Part shown: one piece after another, positions 32,007 to 44,159 of the stretch | Layout: each line of letters opens with the position of its first letter | How positions within the stretch are numbered: the stretch's first letter is position 1 | NCBI RefSeq assembly: GCF_027887165.1 | Contig: NC_077235.1 | Coordinates: 51,857,895 to 51,921,894 of the forward strand | Direction: 5' to 3' | DNA length: 64,000 bases | DNA from: Monodelphis domestica | Taxonomy: Eukaryota > Chordata > Mammalia > Didelphimorphia > Didelphidae | The notes under the pieces: generated by a model | Told to the model about the DNA's origin: nothing | Seen by the model: the letters and a program-made list of their open reading frames with translations, nothing else | Databases searched by the model: none | Translations under genes and position numbers: made by a program

Positions 32007-32242
32007 CAGGGATGGTGAACCTTTTAAAGTACCCAAACTGCAACCCTCACATTGCATGTGAGCCCCACTCCTTCCCCCAGATGGGGGAGGGAGAAAGTGC
32101 TCCCATTGGGATGCTGGGCATCCAATGGTGATGGTAGATGGTAGGTGATGGTAGAAATATGCTCAGGCACATTTGGAGAGGGGGAAGGGAGCATCCCACT
32201 CTGGCATGCTCTGGAACATGTGGCATAGGTTTGCCAACATGG
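32007..32242 (-). mobile_element. hAT-type MITE with CTAG target
   Basis: Starts CAGGGATGGTGAACCTTTT and ends, reversed, CCATGTTGGCAAACCTATG. The flanking 8-bp target duplication is GCCTAGAT (31999-32006) and GCCTAGGT (32243-32250), one mismatch. It is the reverse-orientation relative of 21815-22031. A small internal repeat ('gatggtag' three times near 32130-32155) is private to this copy. Confidence 0.82.
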
Positions 32243-32463
32243 GCCTAGGTTCTCTGCTCTGAGATATCTATAGAACAAATAAATATTCTCATTATTTCCC
32301 TTTTCTTCTATAGCTCACTTATCCCTCTATTGCTCAAAGGTATACTGAACATGTCATGTTTACTCCAACATCTGGGATCCAAACACTCTGAATCTCTGTC
32401 TCCAGTTCTGAGATAGTCTATTCTTTGTATCCAAATTACTTAGGGTGATATAGTCTCTTAAAC

Positions 32464-32664
32464 CAGAAGTGCAAACATGTGACCCATGGACCTCATGCAG
32501 CCCACAATACTCCTGAGTGCAGTCTGAACCACATTAAAATGTATTCAGGAAATATTTAACCAAAATCAATAAAAATACAGTAAAACATAGATACCATTAA
32601 TATGTGACCCACAGAGATCCTCATATGTAGTTGAGTGGCCCCAGATCTGAGTTTGATACCACTG
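32464..32664 (+). mobile_element. hAT-like MITE, second family
   Basis: Ends are CAGAAGTGCAAAC and, reversed, CAGTGGTATCAAACTC. The 8-bp flanks TCTTAAAC (32456-32463) and TCTTACAC (32665-32672) differ at one base. Its related copy at 21393-21584 is in reverse. Confidence 0.7.
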
Positions 32665-32829
32665 TCTTACACAGTAGCTCTCATTGAATAAAGGACTACA
32701 TAGTTCACACTAATTTCTTCTAAAGTATTTTTAACTAATTAAGGCATCAAAACTAAAATGGGGGCAGTTTTAACCTCACCCTAATATATAATAGAGGCAG
32801 AAAATTCCTTTGACAGAATTTAATTCTAA

Positions 32830-33300
32830 CAGGCAAAAAAACCCTACAAAGGAAAGACACAGGAGGGACATTTTTAATATGATCAAAAGTGTTTTTCTAT
32901 AATAAAAATCTTACAATTTTTGCAGTAAAGAAACCCTAGAAACTTTTCCAATAAATACACCATCAATTTCAATTATCCCTTTCTGTTTGACAGTTCTAGA
33001 AATGGCAATAAGAGAAGAAAAAGAAATTAAAGGCTCAAATGTCAGCAAAGATATGAAATTATCCCTATATGCAGATGACAAGTTTACTTAGAAAATGTCA
33101 GCGAATCTGCAAAGACATTAATTAAGTTATTTAATGATTACAGTAAAGTAGTAGCATATAAAATTCTCTAAAACTGTTAATATTTCTCTACAGTAATAAT
33201 AAAAGCCAAGAAAAAAAATAATAGAAATTACAGCCCATTAAAATAACAATAAAATGCATAAAATATCTGGGAGTAAATCTACCAAGATACACTTAAGACA
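32830..33300 (+). mobile_element. Ancient L1-clade ORF2 fragment
   Basis: Broken plus-strand frames contain KLSLYADD near 33065, the reverse-transcriptase YADD catalytic box, preceded by a REEKEIK segment and followed near 33270 by KYLGVNLPRYT. These match L1 ORF2 landmarks (FADD in the younger copy at 39.1 kb; KYLGIYLPRQT nearby). It is heavily decayed. Confidence 0.65.
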
Positions 33301-33340
33301 TATATATATATGTGTATATATATATGTATATATATATAAC
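33301..33340. repeat. (TA)n microsatellite
   Basis: About 40 bp of TA repeats with a few TG steps, directly after the L1 fragment. Confidence 0.9.
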
Positions 33341-34170
33341 AATTACAAAACAATTTTAACATCCCTTCTGGCATGGCTAGACTGACTGCATCCCAAGGGG
33401 CCTTAGTCATTAGACCATGGGAATTATATTTTTTCAAGCCTTCACATAGAGGAAGTGAGAACTTATCAAGGGATCAGGACTAGAGCACAGAGCTTGAAAA
33501 ATCTCTCTGGAAACAGGTGAAAGAGGAGCTGGTGAGAGCCCAGTAGCAATAATATTGGCAGATGGACAACTCTTCCCAGGAGACAGACTCTCATAGTGGC
33601 TACAGTCTTTCCTTTTCCCTGGCATGCTGCTCAGTTTATTAAGGGAATCTAACAGAGTGAATGAATTCTGGCTTCTGGTAGTCACTGGAGCAATGGTAAA
33701 TCTCCATCCTCCATTTCTCCCTTTTGTTTTATCACTAGAGGATCTGGAGAATAGGTTAATTTACTAAAGGTTACTTTTCTATTTGAAAAATTTGCCAACT
33801 GGTTATTTACTTTTATTTTAAATACTTGTTTGCTAAATAAAAATAGCTAATTTTAACAACATTCTGACTTTGTGTTTTACTATAGACAGTGTGACAGATG
33901 GAAGGGAAACCTGTGTATATTTGATCACACTAAATTCAACTGTCTCAGTGTCCCAGCTTAGAAATAAACAGATTGGGGGTTCAAAGCAGTTTATGAATTT
34001 TATTTGCAACTTTTAAGGTTTTTTAAGTTTTATAGGCAAAAGAAGGCAGATAGAATTGAGACCTTCTCCTAGATTAAACCCCCCAAGAACCAATCTCATT
34101 ATCCCTAAGGCTACTAGTTGGTTCACAGAAGAGACCTTTTTTTTTGAAATTAAAAAAAAATTTTTTCTCC
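33341..34170. other. No gene recognised
   Basis: Unassigned. An 83-codon minus-strand frame (33434-33685) has no motif. An A/T-rich palindrome-like stretch lies near 34140-34170. Confidence 0.4.
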
Positions 34171-34174
34171 ACCT

Positions 34175-34340
34175 AGTGGAGGGTCTTAATACTTTTTCTG
34201 TCATGGACCAGTTTAGCAGTCCAGTGAAATTTATAGATGCTTTCTGAGAATAGTGTTTTAATTACATAATTTAAATGATGGAATTAGAGAGGAAATCAAC
34301 TATAGCAACTGTGCAGTTAGCAATATTTTTGTATATATGT
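34175..34340 (+). mobile_element. hAT-like MITE fragment, third family
   Basis: 'ctgtcatggaccagtttagc', 'ctttctgagaatagtgtttt' and 'tagcaatatttttgt' align with the elements at 46590-46790 and 49029-49222. The right end is cut off by the L1 3' end that begins about 34350. Confidence 0.5.
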
Positions 34341-34349
34341 AAATAATTT

Positions 34350-35440
34350 AAATTAAAATTAATTTAATCAGTCAATTTAGAACATTATTCCTTGGTTACA
34401 AGAATCACATTATTTCCCGCCCTCCCCTCCACCAACTCTTCCCATAGCCCACACGCAATTCCACTGGGTATTACATGTGTCCTTCATCAAAACCTATTTC
34501 CATGTTGTTGGTGTTTGCACTAGGAAGTTCATTTAGAGTCTACATCCCCAATCATATCCGCCTCGACCCATGTAATCAAGCAGTTGTTTCTCTTTAGTGT
34601 TTCTACTCCCACAGTTTTTCCTCTGAATGTGGATTGTGTTTTTTCTCATAGATCCCTCTGGGTTGTTCATGATCACTGCATTGCCACTTATGGAGAAGTC
34701 CATTACATTTGATGGTACCACAGTGTATCCATCTCTGTGTACAATGTTCTCCTGGTTCTGTTCCCCTCACTTTGCATCCATTCCTGGATGTTGTTCCAGT
34801 CCCCATGGAATTCCTCCACTTTATTATTCCTTTGAGCACAATAGTATTCCATCACCAACAGATCCCACAATTTGTTCAGCCATTCCCCAATTGAAGGGCA
34901 TCACCTCATTTTCCAATTTTTGGCCACCACAAAGAGCGCAGCTATGAATATTCTTGTTTATGTATTTTTCCTTATTATCTCTTTGGGGTATAAACCCAGC
35001 AGTGCTATGCCTGGATAAAAAAGTCTTTTATAGCCCTTTGGACATAGTTCCAGATTGCCCTCCAGAATGCCCTCCAGGTTTGCCCTCCAGATTACCCTCC
35101 AGAATGCCCTCCAGGATCAATTCACAATTCGACCAGCAATGCATTAATGTCCCAACTTTGCCACATTCCCTCCAGCATTCATTACTTTCCTTTGCTGTCA
35201 TGTTAGCCAATCTCTAGGTGTGAGGTGATACCTCAGAGTTGTTTTGATTTGCATCTCTCTGATTATCAGAGATTTAGAACACGTTTTCATGTGCTTATTA
35301 ATAGTTTTGATTTCTTGGACTGAAAATTGCCTATTCATGTCCCTTGCCCATTTATCAATTGGAGAATGGGTTGATTTTTTTGTACAATTGGTTTAGCTCT
35401 TTATAAATTTCAGTAATTAGACCATGGACAGAGGTTATTT
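34350..35440 (-). mobile_element. L1 3' fragment (copy A)
   Basis: Minus-strand L1 with its 3' end at about 34350-34380 and 5' truncation at about 35440, where it meets the 3' end of copy B. It includes the 3' UTR and the ORF2 C-terminus (NIHSC.., SIGEW, DWNN.. homologues). A private run of five 12-13 bp units with the core 'ccctcca' lies at 35053-35113. Confidence 0.88.
35053..35113 (+). repeat. Five-unit 12-13 bp tandem repeat inside L1 copy A
   Basis: Units read gattgccctcca, gaatgccctcca, ggtttgccctcca, gattaccctcca, gaatgccctcca. Copies B and C of the L1 hold only one unit at this place (for example 'gattgccctccataatgg' at 37791), so the expansion is local to copy A. Confidence 0.9.
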
Positions 35441-37094
35441 TTTTAAATTATTTCTTATTTGATCAATTTCAAACATTATTCCTTGGTTACAAAAATCATT
35501 TTTATTCCTCCCACCCCTCCCCTAACCCCTCCCATAACTGATACACAATTCCACTGGGCATTACATGTGTCCTTGATCAGAACCCATTTCCATGTTGTTG
35601 GTGTTTGCACTAGGATGTTCAATTAGAGTCTACATCCCCAATCATATCCCCCTCGACCCATGTAATCAATTTTTCTCTGAATGTGGATAGTGTTCTTTCT
35701 CATAGATCCCTCCAAGTTGTTCAGGATCATTGCATTGCCACTAATGGAGAAGTCCATTATATTCGATTGTACCACAGTGTATCAGTCTCTGTGTACATTG
35801 TTCTGGTTCTGCTCCTTTTGCTCTGTATTACTTCCTGGAGGGTGTTCCAGTTCCCACAGAATTCCTCCAGTTCATTATTCCTTTGATCACAATAGTATTC
35901 CATCACCAACATATACCACAATTTGTTCATCCATTCCCCAATTGAAGGATATCCTCTCATTTTCCAATTTTTTGCCACTACAAAGAGTGCAGCTATGAAT
36001 ATTCTTGTACATGTATTTTTCCATATTACATATAGCCAATCTGCTAGGTGTGAGATGATACCTCAGAGTTGTTTTGATTTGCATCTCTCTGATTATAAGA
36101 GATTTAGAACACTTTTTCATGTGCTTATTAATGGTTTTGATTGCTTTGACTGAAAATTGCTTATTCATGTCCCTTGCCCATTTATCAATTGGAGAATGGC
36201 TTGATTTTTAGTACAATTGATTTAGCTCTGTAAATTTGAGCAATTAGACATTTGTCAGACATTTTTGTTATAAAGATTGTTTCCCTATTTGTTGCTTCCC
36301 TTATGATTTTGGTTACACTGGTTTTGTTTGTAGAAAGACTTTTTAATTTCATGTAATCAAAATTATTTATTTTACATTTTGTGACTCTAAGTCTTGCTTG
36401 GTTTTAACATATTTCCCTTCACCAAAGGTCTGACATGTATACTATTCTGTGTTCACATAATTTGCTTATAAGTTTCCTCTTTATGTTCAAGTCATTCACC
36501 CATTCTGAGTTTATCTTAGTGTAGGGTGTGGGGCATTGATCCAAGCCTAATCTCTCCCACACTGTCTTCCAATTTTCCCAGCAGTTTTTATCAAATAGTG
36601 GATTTTTGTCCCAAAAGCTGGAATCTTTGGGTTTGTCATAGACTGTCTTGCTGAGGTCATTTACCCCAAGTCTATTCCACTGATCCTCCTTTCTGTCTCT
36701 TAGCCAGTACTGTATAGTTTTGATGACCACTGCTTTATAGTATAGTTTGAAATCTGGGACTGCAAGGCCTCCTTCCTTTGCATTTTTTTCATTATTTCCC
36801 TGGATATCCTTGATCCTTTGTTCTTCTAAATGAACTTTGTTATGTTTTTTTCTAATTCAGTAAAAAAGTTTTTTTGGTAGTTCAATGTGTATAGCACTAA
36901 ATAACTAAATTAATTTGGGTATTATTATCATTTTTATTATGTTAGCTCATCCTACTCATGAGCAATGTTTTTCCAAAATTCTTTAGATCTAGTTTTAATT
37001 CTGTGGACAGTGTTTTGTAGTTGTGTTCATATAGTTCCTGTGTTTGTCTCGGCAGATAGATTCCTAAGTATTTTCTATTGTCTAGGGTGATTTT

Positions 37095-40000
37095 TTTTCT
37101 TTTTAATTTCAAACATTGTTCCTTGGTTACAAAACTCATTATATTTTCCCCCCTCTCCTCCCGCACCCCTCCCATAGCTGATGTGCAGTTTGACTGGGTA
37201 TTGCCTGTGTTCTTGATCAGAACCTCTTTCCATGTTGTTGGTATTTGCAATAGGATGTTCATTTGGAGTTGATTTCCCCATTCATATCCCCTTCGACCCA
37301 TGTCATTTAGCAATAGTTTTTCTTTAGTGTTTTTACTCCCACAGTTTTTCCTCTGGATGTGGATAGTGTTTTTTTTCCTGTACCCCTCTGGGTTGTTCAG
37401 GGTCATTGCATTACCACCAATGGAGGAGTCCATTACCTTCAATTGTACCACAATTTATCACTCTCTGTGTACAATGTTCTCCTGGTTCTGCTCCTCTCAC
37501 TCAGCATCACTTCCTGGAGGTTGTTCCAGTCTCCATGGAATTCCTCCATTTTATTATTCCTTTTTGCACAATAGTATTCCATCATCAATAGATACCACAA
37601 TTTGCTTAGCCATTCCCCAATTGAGGGCATTCCCTCCTTTTCCAATTTTTTGACACAACAAAGAGCGCAGCTATGAATATTCTTGTACAGGTCTTTTTCC
37701 TTATTAACTCTTTGGGGGTACACACCCAGCAGTGCTATGGCTGGATCAAAGGGCAGACAGTCTTTTAGCACCCTTTGGGTATAGTTCCAGATTGCCCTCC
37801 ATAATGGTTGGATCAATTCACAACTCCACCAGCAATGAATTAATGTCCCCACTTTGCCACATCCTCTACAGCATTCATTACTTTCCTTTGCTGTCACGTT
37901 AGCCAATCAGCTAGGTGTGAGGTGATACCTCAGAGTTGTTTTGATTTGCATCTCTCTGATTATAAGAGATTCAGAACACTTTTTTCATGTGCTTATTAAT
38001 AGTTTTGATTTCTTTATCTGAAAATTGCTTATTCATGTCCCTTGCCCATTTATCAATTAGAGAATGGCTTGGTTTTTTTGTACAATTGGTTTAGCTCTTT
38101 ATAAATTTGAGTAATTAAACGTTTGTCAGAGGTTTTTGTTATGAAGCTTGTTTCCCAGTTTGTTATTTCCCTTCTGATTTTGGTTACATTGGTTTTGCTT
38201 GTACAGAAACTTTTTAATTTAATGTAGTCAAAATTATTTATTTTACATTTTGTGACTCTTTCTAAGTCTTGCTTGGTTTTAAAATGATTCCCTTCCCAAA
38301 AGTCTCACATATATACTATTCTGTGTTCACCTAATTTACTTATAATTTCCTTCTTTATGTTCAGGTCATTCACCCATTCCGAGTTTATCTTGGTGTAGGG
38401 TATGAGGTGTTGGTCCAAGCCTAATCTCTCCCACACTATCTTTCAATTTTCCCAGCAATTTTTATCAAATAGTGGATTTTTGTCCCAAAAGCTGGGTTCT
38501 TTAGATTTGTCATAGACTGTTTTGCTGAGATCACTTACCCCAAGTCTATTCCACTGATCCTCCTTTCTGTCTCTTAGCCAGTACCAAGTTGTTTTGATGA
38601 CCACTGCTTTATAGTATAGTTTGAGATCTGGGACTGCAAGGCCTCCTTCCTTCACATTTTTTCATTATTTCCCTTGATATCGTTGATCTTTTGTTCTTCC
38701 AAATGAACTTTGTTATGTTTTTTTTTTCTAATTCAGTAAAGAAGTTTTTTGGAAGTTCAATGGGTATGGCACTAAATAAATAGATAAGTTTGAGTAGGAT
38801 GGCTATTTTTATTATGTTAGCTCATCCCACCCATGAGCAGTTAATGTTTTTCCTAATGCTCAGATCTAGTTTTAATTGTGTGGAGAGTGTTTTGTAGTTG
38901 TGTTCATATAATTCCTGTGTTTGTCTTGGCAGATAGATTCCTAAGTATTTTATATTGTCTAGGGTGATGTTAAATGGTATGTCGCTTTCTAATTTTTGCT
39001 GCTGAAATGGGTTAGAGATATGTAGAAATTCTGATGACTTATGTGGGTTTATTTTGTATCCTGCAACTTTGCTAAAGTTGTTGATTATTTCTAGTAACTG
39101 TTTGGTTGATTCTCTAGGATTTTTTAAGTAGGCCATCATGTCATCTGCAAAGAGTGATAGCTTGCTTTCCTCATTGCCAATTTTATTACCTTCAATTTCT
39201 TTTTCTTCTCTAATTGCTACTGCTAGTGTTTCTATTACAATGTTAAATAATAGAGGTGATCATGGGCATCCTTGTTTCACTCCTGATCTTATTGGGAAGG
39301 CTTCTAGTTTATCCCCATTGCAGATGATGTTTGCTGATGGTTTTAGATATATACTGTTTATTATTTTTAGGAAAAACCCTTCTATTCCTATGCTTTCTAT
39401 TGTTTTCAATAGGAATGGGTGTTGTATTTTGTCAAAGGCTTTTTCTGCATCTATTGAGATAATCATGTGATTTTTGTCAGTTTGCATGTTGATATGGTCA
39501 ATTATGTGGATGGTTTTCCTAATATTGAACCATCCTTGCATTCCTGGTATGAATCCTACCTGGTCATAATGAATAACCCTCGTGATCACTTGCTGAAGTC
39601 TTTTTGCTAGTATGCTATTTAAGATTTTTGCCTCTATATTCATTAAGAAGATTGGTCTATAGTTTTCTTTCTCTGTTTTTGACCCGCCTGGCTTTGGCAT
39701 CAGTGCCATATTTGTGTCGTAAAATGAATTTGGTAGAACTCCCTCTTTGCTTATTATGTCAAATAGTTTGTATAATATTGGGATTAGCTGTTCTTTGACT
39801 GTTTGATAGAATTCACTTGTGAATCCATCAGGCCCTGGGGATTTTTTCTTAGGGAGTTCTTTGATGGCCTGTTGGATTTCATTTTCTGATATGGGATTAT
39901 TTAAGAATTCTATTTCTTCTTCTGTTAGTCTAGGCAATTTATATTTTTGTAAATATTCATCCATATTGCCTAGATTGGCATATTTATTGCCATATAATTG

Positions 40001-40596
40001 GGCAAAGTAGTTTTTAATGATTGCCTTAATTTCCTTTTCATTGAAGGTGAGGTCCCTCTTTTCATCTATGATACTGTTAATTTGCTTTTCTTCTTTCCTT
40101 TTTAAAATTAGATTGACCAGTGCTTTGTCTATTTTGTTTGTTTTTTCCAAAGTACCAGCTTCTAGTCTTATTTATTAGTTCGACAGTTCTATCACTTTTG
40201 ATTTTATTAATTTCTCCCTTAATTTTTAGGATCTTTAATTTGGTTTTCTTCTGGGGGTTTTAAATTTGTTCTCTTTCAAGTTTTTGGATTTGCATGTCCA
40301 ATTCATTGATCTCTGCCCTCCCTAATTTGTTAATATATGCATTCAAGGATATGAATTTCCTCTGAGTGCTGCTTTGGCTGAATCCCATAAGGTTTGAAAG
40401 GATGTCTCACCATTGTAATTTTCTTCAATGAAATTATTAATTGTTTCTATGATTTATCCTCTAACTGATTTTGTAGTATCATATTATTTAATTTCCAATT
40501 AATTTTTTATTTGGCTCTCCATGTACCCTTACTGTTCATTATTTTTATTGCCTTATGATCTGAAAAGGTTGCATTTATTATTTCGTCTTTTCTGTA
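37095..40596 (-). mobile_element. 5'-truncated L1 (copy C) nested in copy B
   Basis: A 3.5-kb minus-strand L1 inserted into the ORF2 of copy B. The exact 16-bp target duplication TGTCTAGGGTGATTTT lies at 37079-37094 and 40597-40612; the trailing T bases merge with the tail. Copy B's text resumes in register at 40613 ('aaatgcaatttatcttt'), equal to copy C's own internal sequence at about 38958. C and B differ by about 6% by eye over a 280-bp part of the reverse-transcriptase region. It contains reverse transcriptase, C-terminal region and 3' UTR. Confidence 0.93.
38822..40150 (-). pseudogene. L1 ORF2 reverse-transcriptase region of copy C
   Basis: Minus-strand frame 40150-39260 (296 codons) holds the fingers/palm of an L1 reverse transcriptase: [90 protein letters not shown] and [13 protein letters not shown] at 39260-39262 stops it exactly where 'LSP' would follow. 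The same frame then continues through SPLLFNI and the FADD catalytic box (about 39140-39152) down to 38822. A single substitution thus interrupts 443 codons. It is a transposon relic, not a host gene. Confidence 0.9.
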
Positions 40597-42216
40597 TGTC
40601 TAGGGTGATTTTAAATGCAATTTATCTTTCTAATTCTTGCTGCTGAGATGCATTGGAGATATATAGAAATGCTGATGACTCATGTGGGCTTATTTTGTAC
40701 CCTGTAACTTTGCTAAAGTTGTTGATTATTTCAACTAGCTTTTTGGTTTGATTCTCTGGGGTTCTTTAAGTAGACCATCATGTCATCTGCAAAGAGTGAT
40801 AGCTTGCTTTCCTCATTGCCTATTTTAATACCTTCAATTTCTTTTGTTTCTCTAATTGCTACTGCTAGTGTTTCTAGTACAATGTTAAATAATAGGTGAT
40901 AATGGGCATCCTTGTTTGACTCCTGATCTTATTGGGAAGGCTTCTAGTTTATCCCCATTGCAGATCATGTTTGCTGATGGTTTTAGATATATATTGTTTG
41001 TTATTTTTAGGAAAGACCCTTCTATTCCTATGCTTTCTAGTGTTTTCAATAGGAATGAGTGTTGTATTACATCCAAGGCTTTTTCTGCATCTATTGAGAT
41101 AATCATGTGATTTTGGTCAGTTTGCTTGTTAATATGGTCAATTATGTGGTTGGTTTTCCTAATATTGAATCATCTTTGCATTCCTGGTATGAATCCTACC
41201 TGGTCATAGTGGATAACCCTCATGATCACTTGCTGGAGTCTTTTTGCTAGTATCCTATTTAAGATTTTTACATCTATATTCATCAAGGAAATTGGTCTAT
41301 AGTTTTCTTTCTCTGTTTTTGACCTGCCTGGCTTTGGAATTAATACCATATTTGTGTCATAAAAGGAATTTGGTAGGACTCCTTCATTGCATATTCTGTC
41401 AAATAGTTTGTATAATATTGAGATTAGTTGTTCTTTGACTGTTTGATAGAATTCATTTGTGAATGCATTTGGACCTTCAGAATTTTTTCTTAGGGAGTTC
41501 TTTGATGGCTTTTTAAATTTCTTTTTCTGATATGGGGTTGTTTAGGTAGTGTATTTCTTCCTCTGTTAGTCTAGGCAATTTATATTTTTTAATTCCCATC
41601 CATATCACCTAGATTGCCATATTTATTGCCATTCAATTGGGCATAATAATTTTTAATGATTGCGTTAATTTCCTCTTCATTAGAGGTAAGGTCTCCCTTT
41701 TTATCTTGGATACTGTCAGTTTGGTTTTCTTCTTTCCTTTTTTTTAAATTAGATTGATCAGTACTTTGTATATTTTATTTGTTTTTTTTCAAAGTACCAG
41801 CTTCTAGTCTTATTTATTAAATCAATAGTTCTTTGAATTTCAAATTTATTATTTTCTCTTTTGATTTTTTAGGATCTCTAATTTAATCTTCATCTCAGGA
41901 TTTTTAATTTGTTCACTTTCTAGTTTTTTTAATTTGCATGCCTAATTCATTGACCTCTGCTCTCTCTAATTTGTTAATATATGAACTCAAGGATATAAAT
42001 TTCCCCCTGGGTACTGCTTTGGCTGCATCCCATAGATTTTGAAAGGAGGTCTCATCATTGCCATTTTCATCAATGAAAGTATTAATTGTTTCTATGATTT
42101 GTTCTTTAACAGATTTTGGAGAATTATATTGTTTAATTTCCAATTAATTTTTGATTTGCCTCTCCATGTACCCTTACTAATTATTATTTTCATTGCATTG
42201 TGATCTGAAAAGGTTA

Positions 42217-43213
42217 GCAAAATATATTTTAAAAATCAAGTCCATGGGCCCCTGTGCTAGAAGGAAAAGGGAAGTAAATATCAAGAAAAATCCAGGCCCT
42301 GAGGTAACCATAGTGATCTCCATTGGGTATTCAATCTTTAATGAAACAAAAGAGAATTTAATTAGAAAGATTATTAATTGTTCATGGATAGCATGGGCAA
42401 ATATAATAAAAATAATAATATTATTATGAAGAGTGAATCAAACTCTGTCAATCAGCAACTTTTAAGTTAATCAATCAAAAACTTAAGTACCCCTACTTAG
42501 TACCTAATCAGTCACTAAGTATGAGAGTTCACAAGTTGCTTGCTTGAGTGGGTGACAACTCTAGAGGCCACACCCCCCAGCTAGGCAAATTGAAAGGCTG
42601 CATTGGTTTCCATAAAGTGGGGAAGGGAAAGGAAATGATGTGGAAAAGGAATATAATATGTCCTGAATTTCCTGTCTAAGGGACTTCTCCTTGGGAGTTC
42701 TTCTTGGAGTCTTTGGTCCTTGGGTTCTTCTCCTTTAGACTTCTTTCGAGGGCAGCTCCTTGGAGCTTTTGTACTTTGACTTCGACTTGGAGCTTTGGGC
42801 CTTTCGATGGGAGTTTTTAGCTTTGGGACTTTGACTTTTGGCTTTGGAGGTTCTTTGAATTGGGGGCTTTCTGATTGGGTTCACTGCTGCCTCAGTGAGC
42901 TTAGCTCATAAGGGTTTTTCTGCATTTGGGACCTTGCCTGGATCCTGCCCGGCTTGCTGGTGAGTGATTAGGATTCCCACATGGAAATTAGAACTCTGTT
43001 GGGGAGCGAGTTTCATTTAACTAGATCAGCATTTAGGGTAGGCTAGGCAGTCTTCTTACCTCTTTCCCTTCCATATTTCCCTCTTTTTACTAAAATTCCA
43101 ATTAAAGAAAATTGTTAAAAGCTGATAATAGTTTTCCTGACTTAAGGGATAATAATCAGAGACCACTTTTTATAACTCCCTTATTTAGTCAAAATCCCAA
43201 TTTAACCATTATA
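42217..43213 (+). mobile_element. Fossil LTR-element-like segment inside L1 copy B
   Basis: About 1 kb of non-L1 sequence interrupts the ORF2 of copy B. From about 42428 it looks like a long terminal repeat of about 780 bp: it begins TGAAGAGTG, has a central C/T-rich, 'cttggagctt'-rich part (42660-42860), and a late 'aattaaag' polyadenylation-like signal near 43100. The 210 bp before it may be the 3' edge of an internal region. Family unknown, endogenous-retrovirus type suspected. It is a fragment, probably old but younger than its L1 host. No target duplication was recognised. Confidence 0.4.
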
Positions 43214-43234
43214 TTATTGAGATTTCCTAAGATC

Positions 43235-43456
43235 CTAAGATAGTAAGTATTCTTTTGCTTCTTTCTTGTTTATTTTGTGGTTACATTTATCTAGTTCTGA
43301 GAGAAGAAGTTTGAGGTCCCCCACTTGTATAGCTTTACTGTCTATTTCATCCTGAAGCTCATTTAATTTCTCCTTTAAAAATCTGGAGGCTATACCATTT
43401 GGTGCATATATGTTTAGAACTGATATTCCTTCAATATCTATAGTACCTTTTATCAA
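43235..43456 (-). pseudogene. L1 ORF2 endonuclease fragment of copy B
   Basis: A 73-codon minus-strand frame reads EGISVLNIYAPNGIASRFLK then DEIDSKAIQVGDLKLLLSEL. This is the L1 apurinic-type endonuclease region with the NIYAPN and GD(F)N..LSELD boxes. The usual GDFN is GDLK here. It is out of frame with the neighbouring parts. Confidence 0.8.
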
Positions 43457-44159
43457 GATGTAATTTCCTTCCTTATCTTTTATTTAGATACAGTTTTATT
43501 TTAACTTTGTTTGAAATCATGATTGGTACTTTTGCTTGCTTTACTTCAGATGATGCACAATAAATTATGTTCCAGCTCTTTACATTACTCTGTCTGTGTC
43601 TTCCTGCCTCAGATGTGTTTCTTATAAACAACATATCATAAGATTCTGGTTTTTAATCGACTGCTATCTGATTCCTTTTTATGGGTGAGTTTATCCTATT
43701 CAAATTCACAGTTATGATTGCCATCTGTGTATTCCCCTCCATCTTATTTTCCCCTTTTGATCCTGCTCTTTCTCTCTCCTTTTGCTCTCTCTCTTCACCA
43801 GTGTTCTATTTTTAATCATTCCTCCACTTTCTCCTCCCTCTTCTTACTTTCCCTGCCCCTATCTTATTCTCTTCCTACTTATATATAGGGTAAGATAGCA
43901 TTCTATACCCAAATGAGTTTGGTTGTTATTCCCTCTCTGAGAAATTTCTAATGAGAGTAACCACCTTCATCCTCCTGTCAACTGTAGTAGTTTTTCATGC
44001 CTCTTTAGGTGAGGTAATTTACCCCATTCTACATCTCTCTTCCTTTATCTTTCAGTGCAATTTTCTTTTTCATCCCTTGATTTTTTAATGCATAGCATGT
44101 CATCCTAATCAGCTTATTTCTGCACCCTCTATCTAGGTATACTTCTTTTAATTGCTTTG

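Noticed and set aside
34350-40600. Regular spacing of similar blocks suggesting a tandem array
   Set aside because: The blocks are three L1 3' ends in the same orientation, explained by adjacency of copies A and B and nesting of C, with a target duplication proving the nested one.
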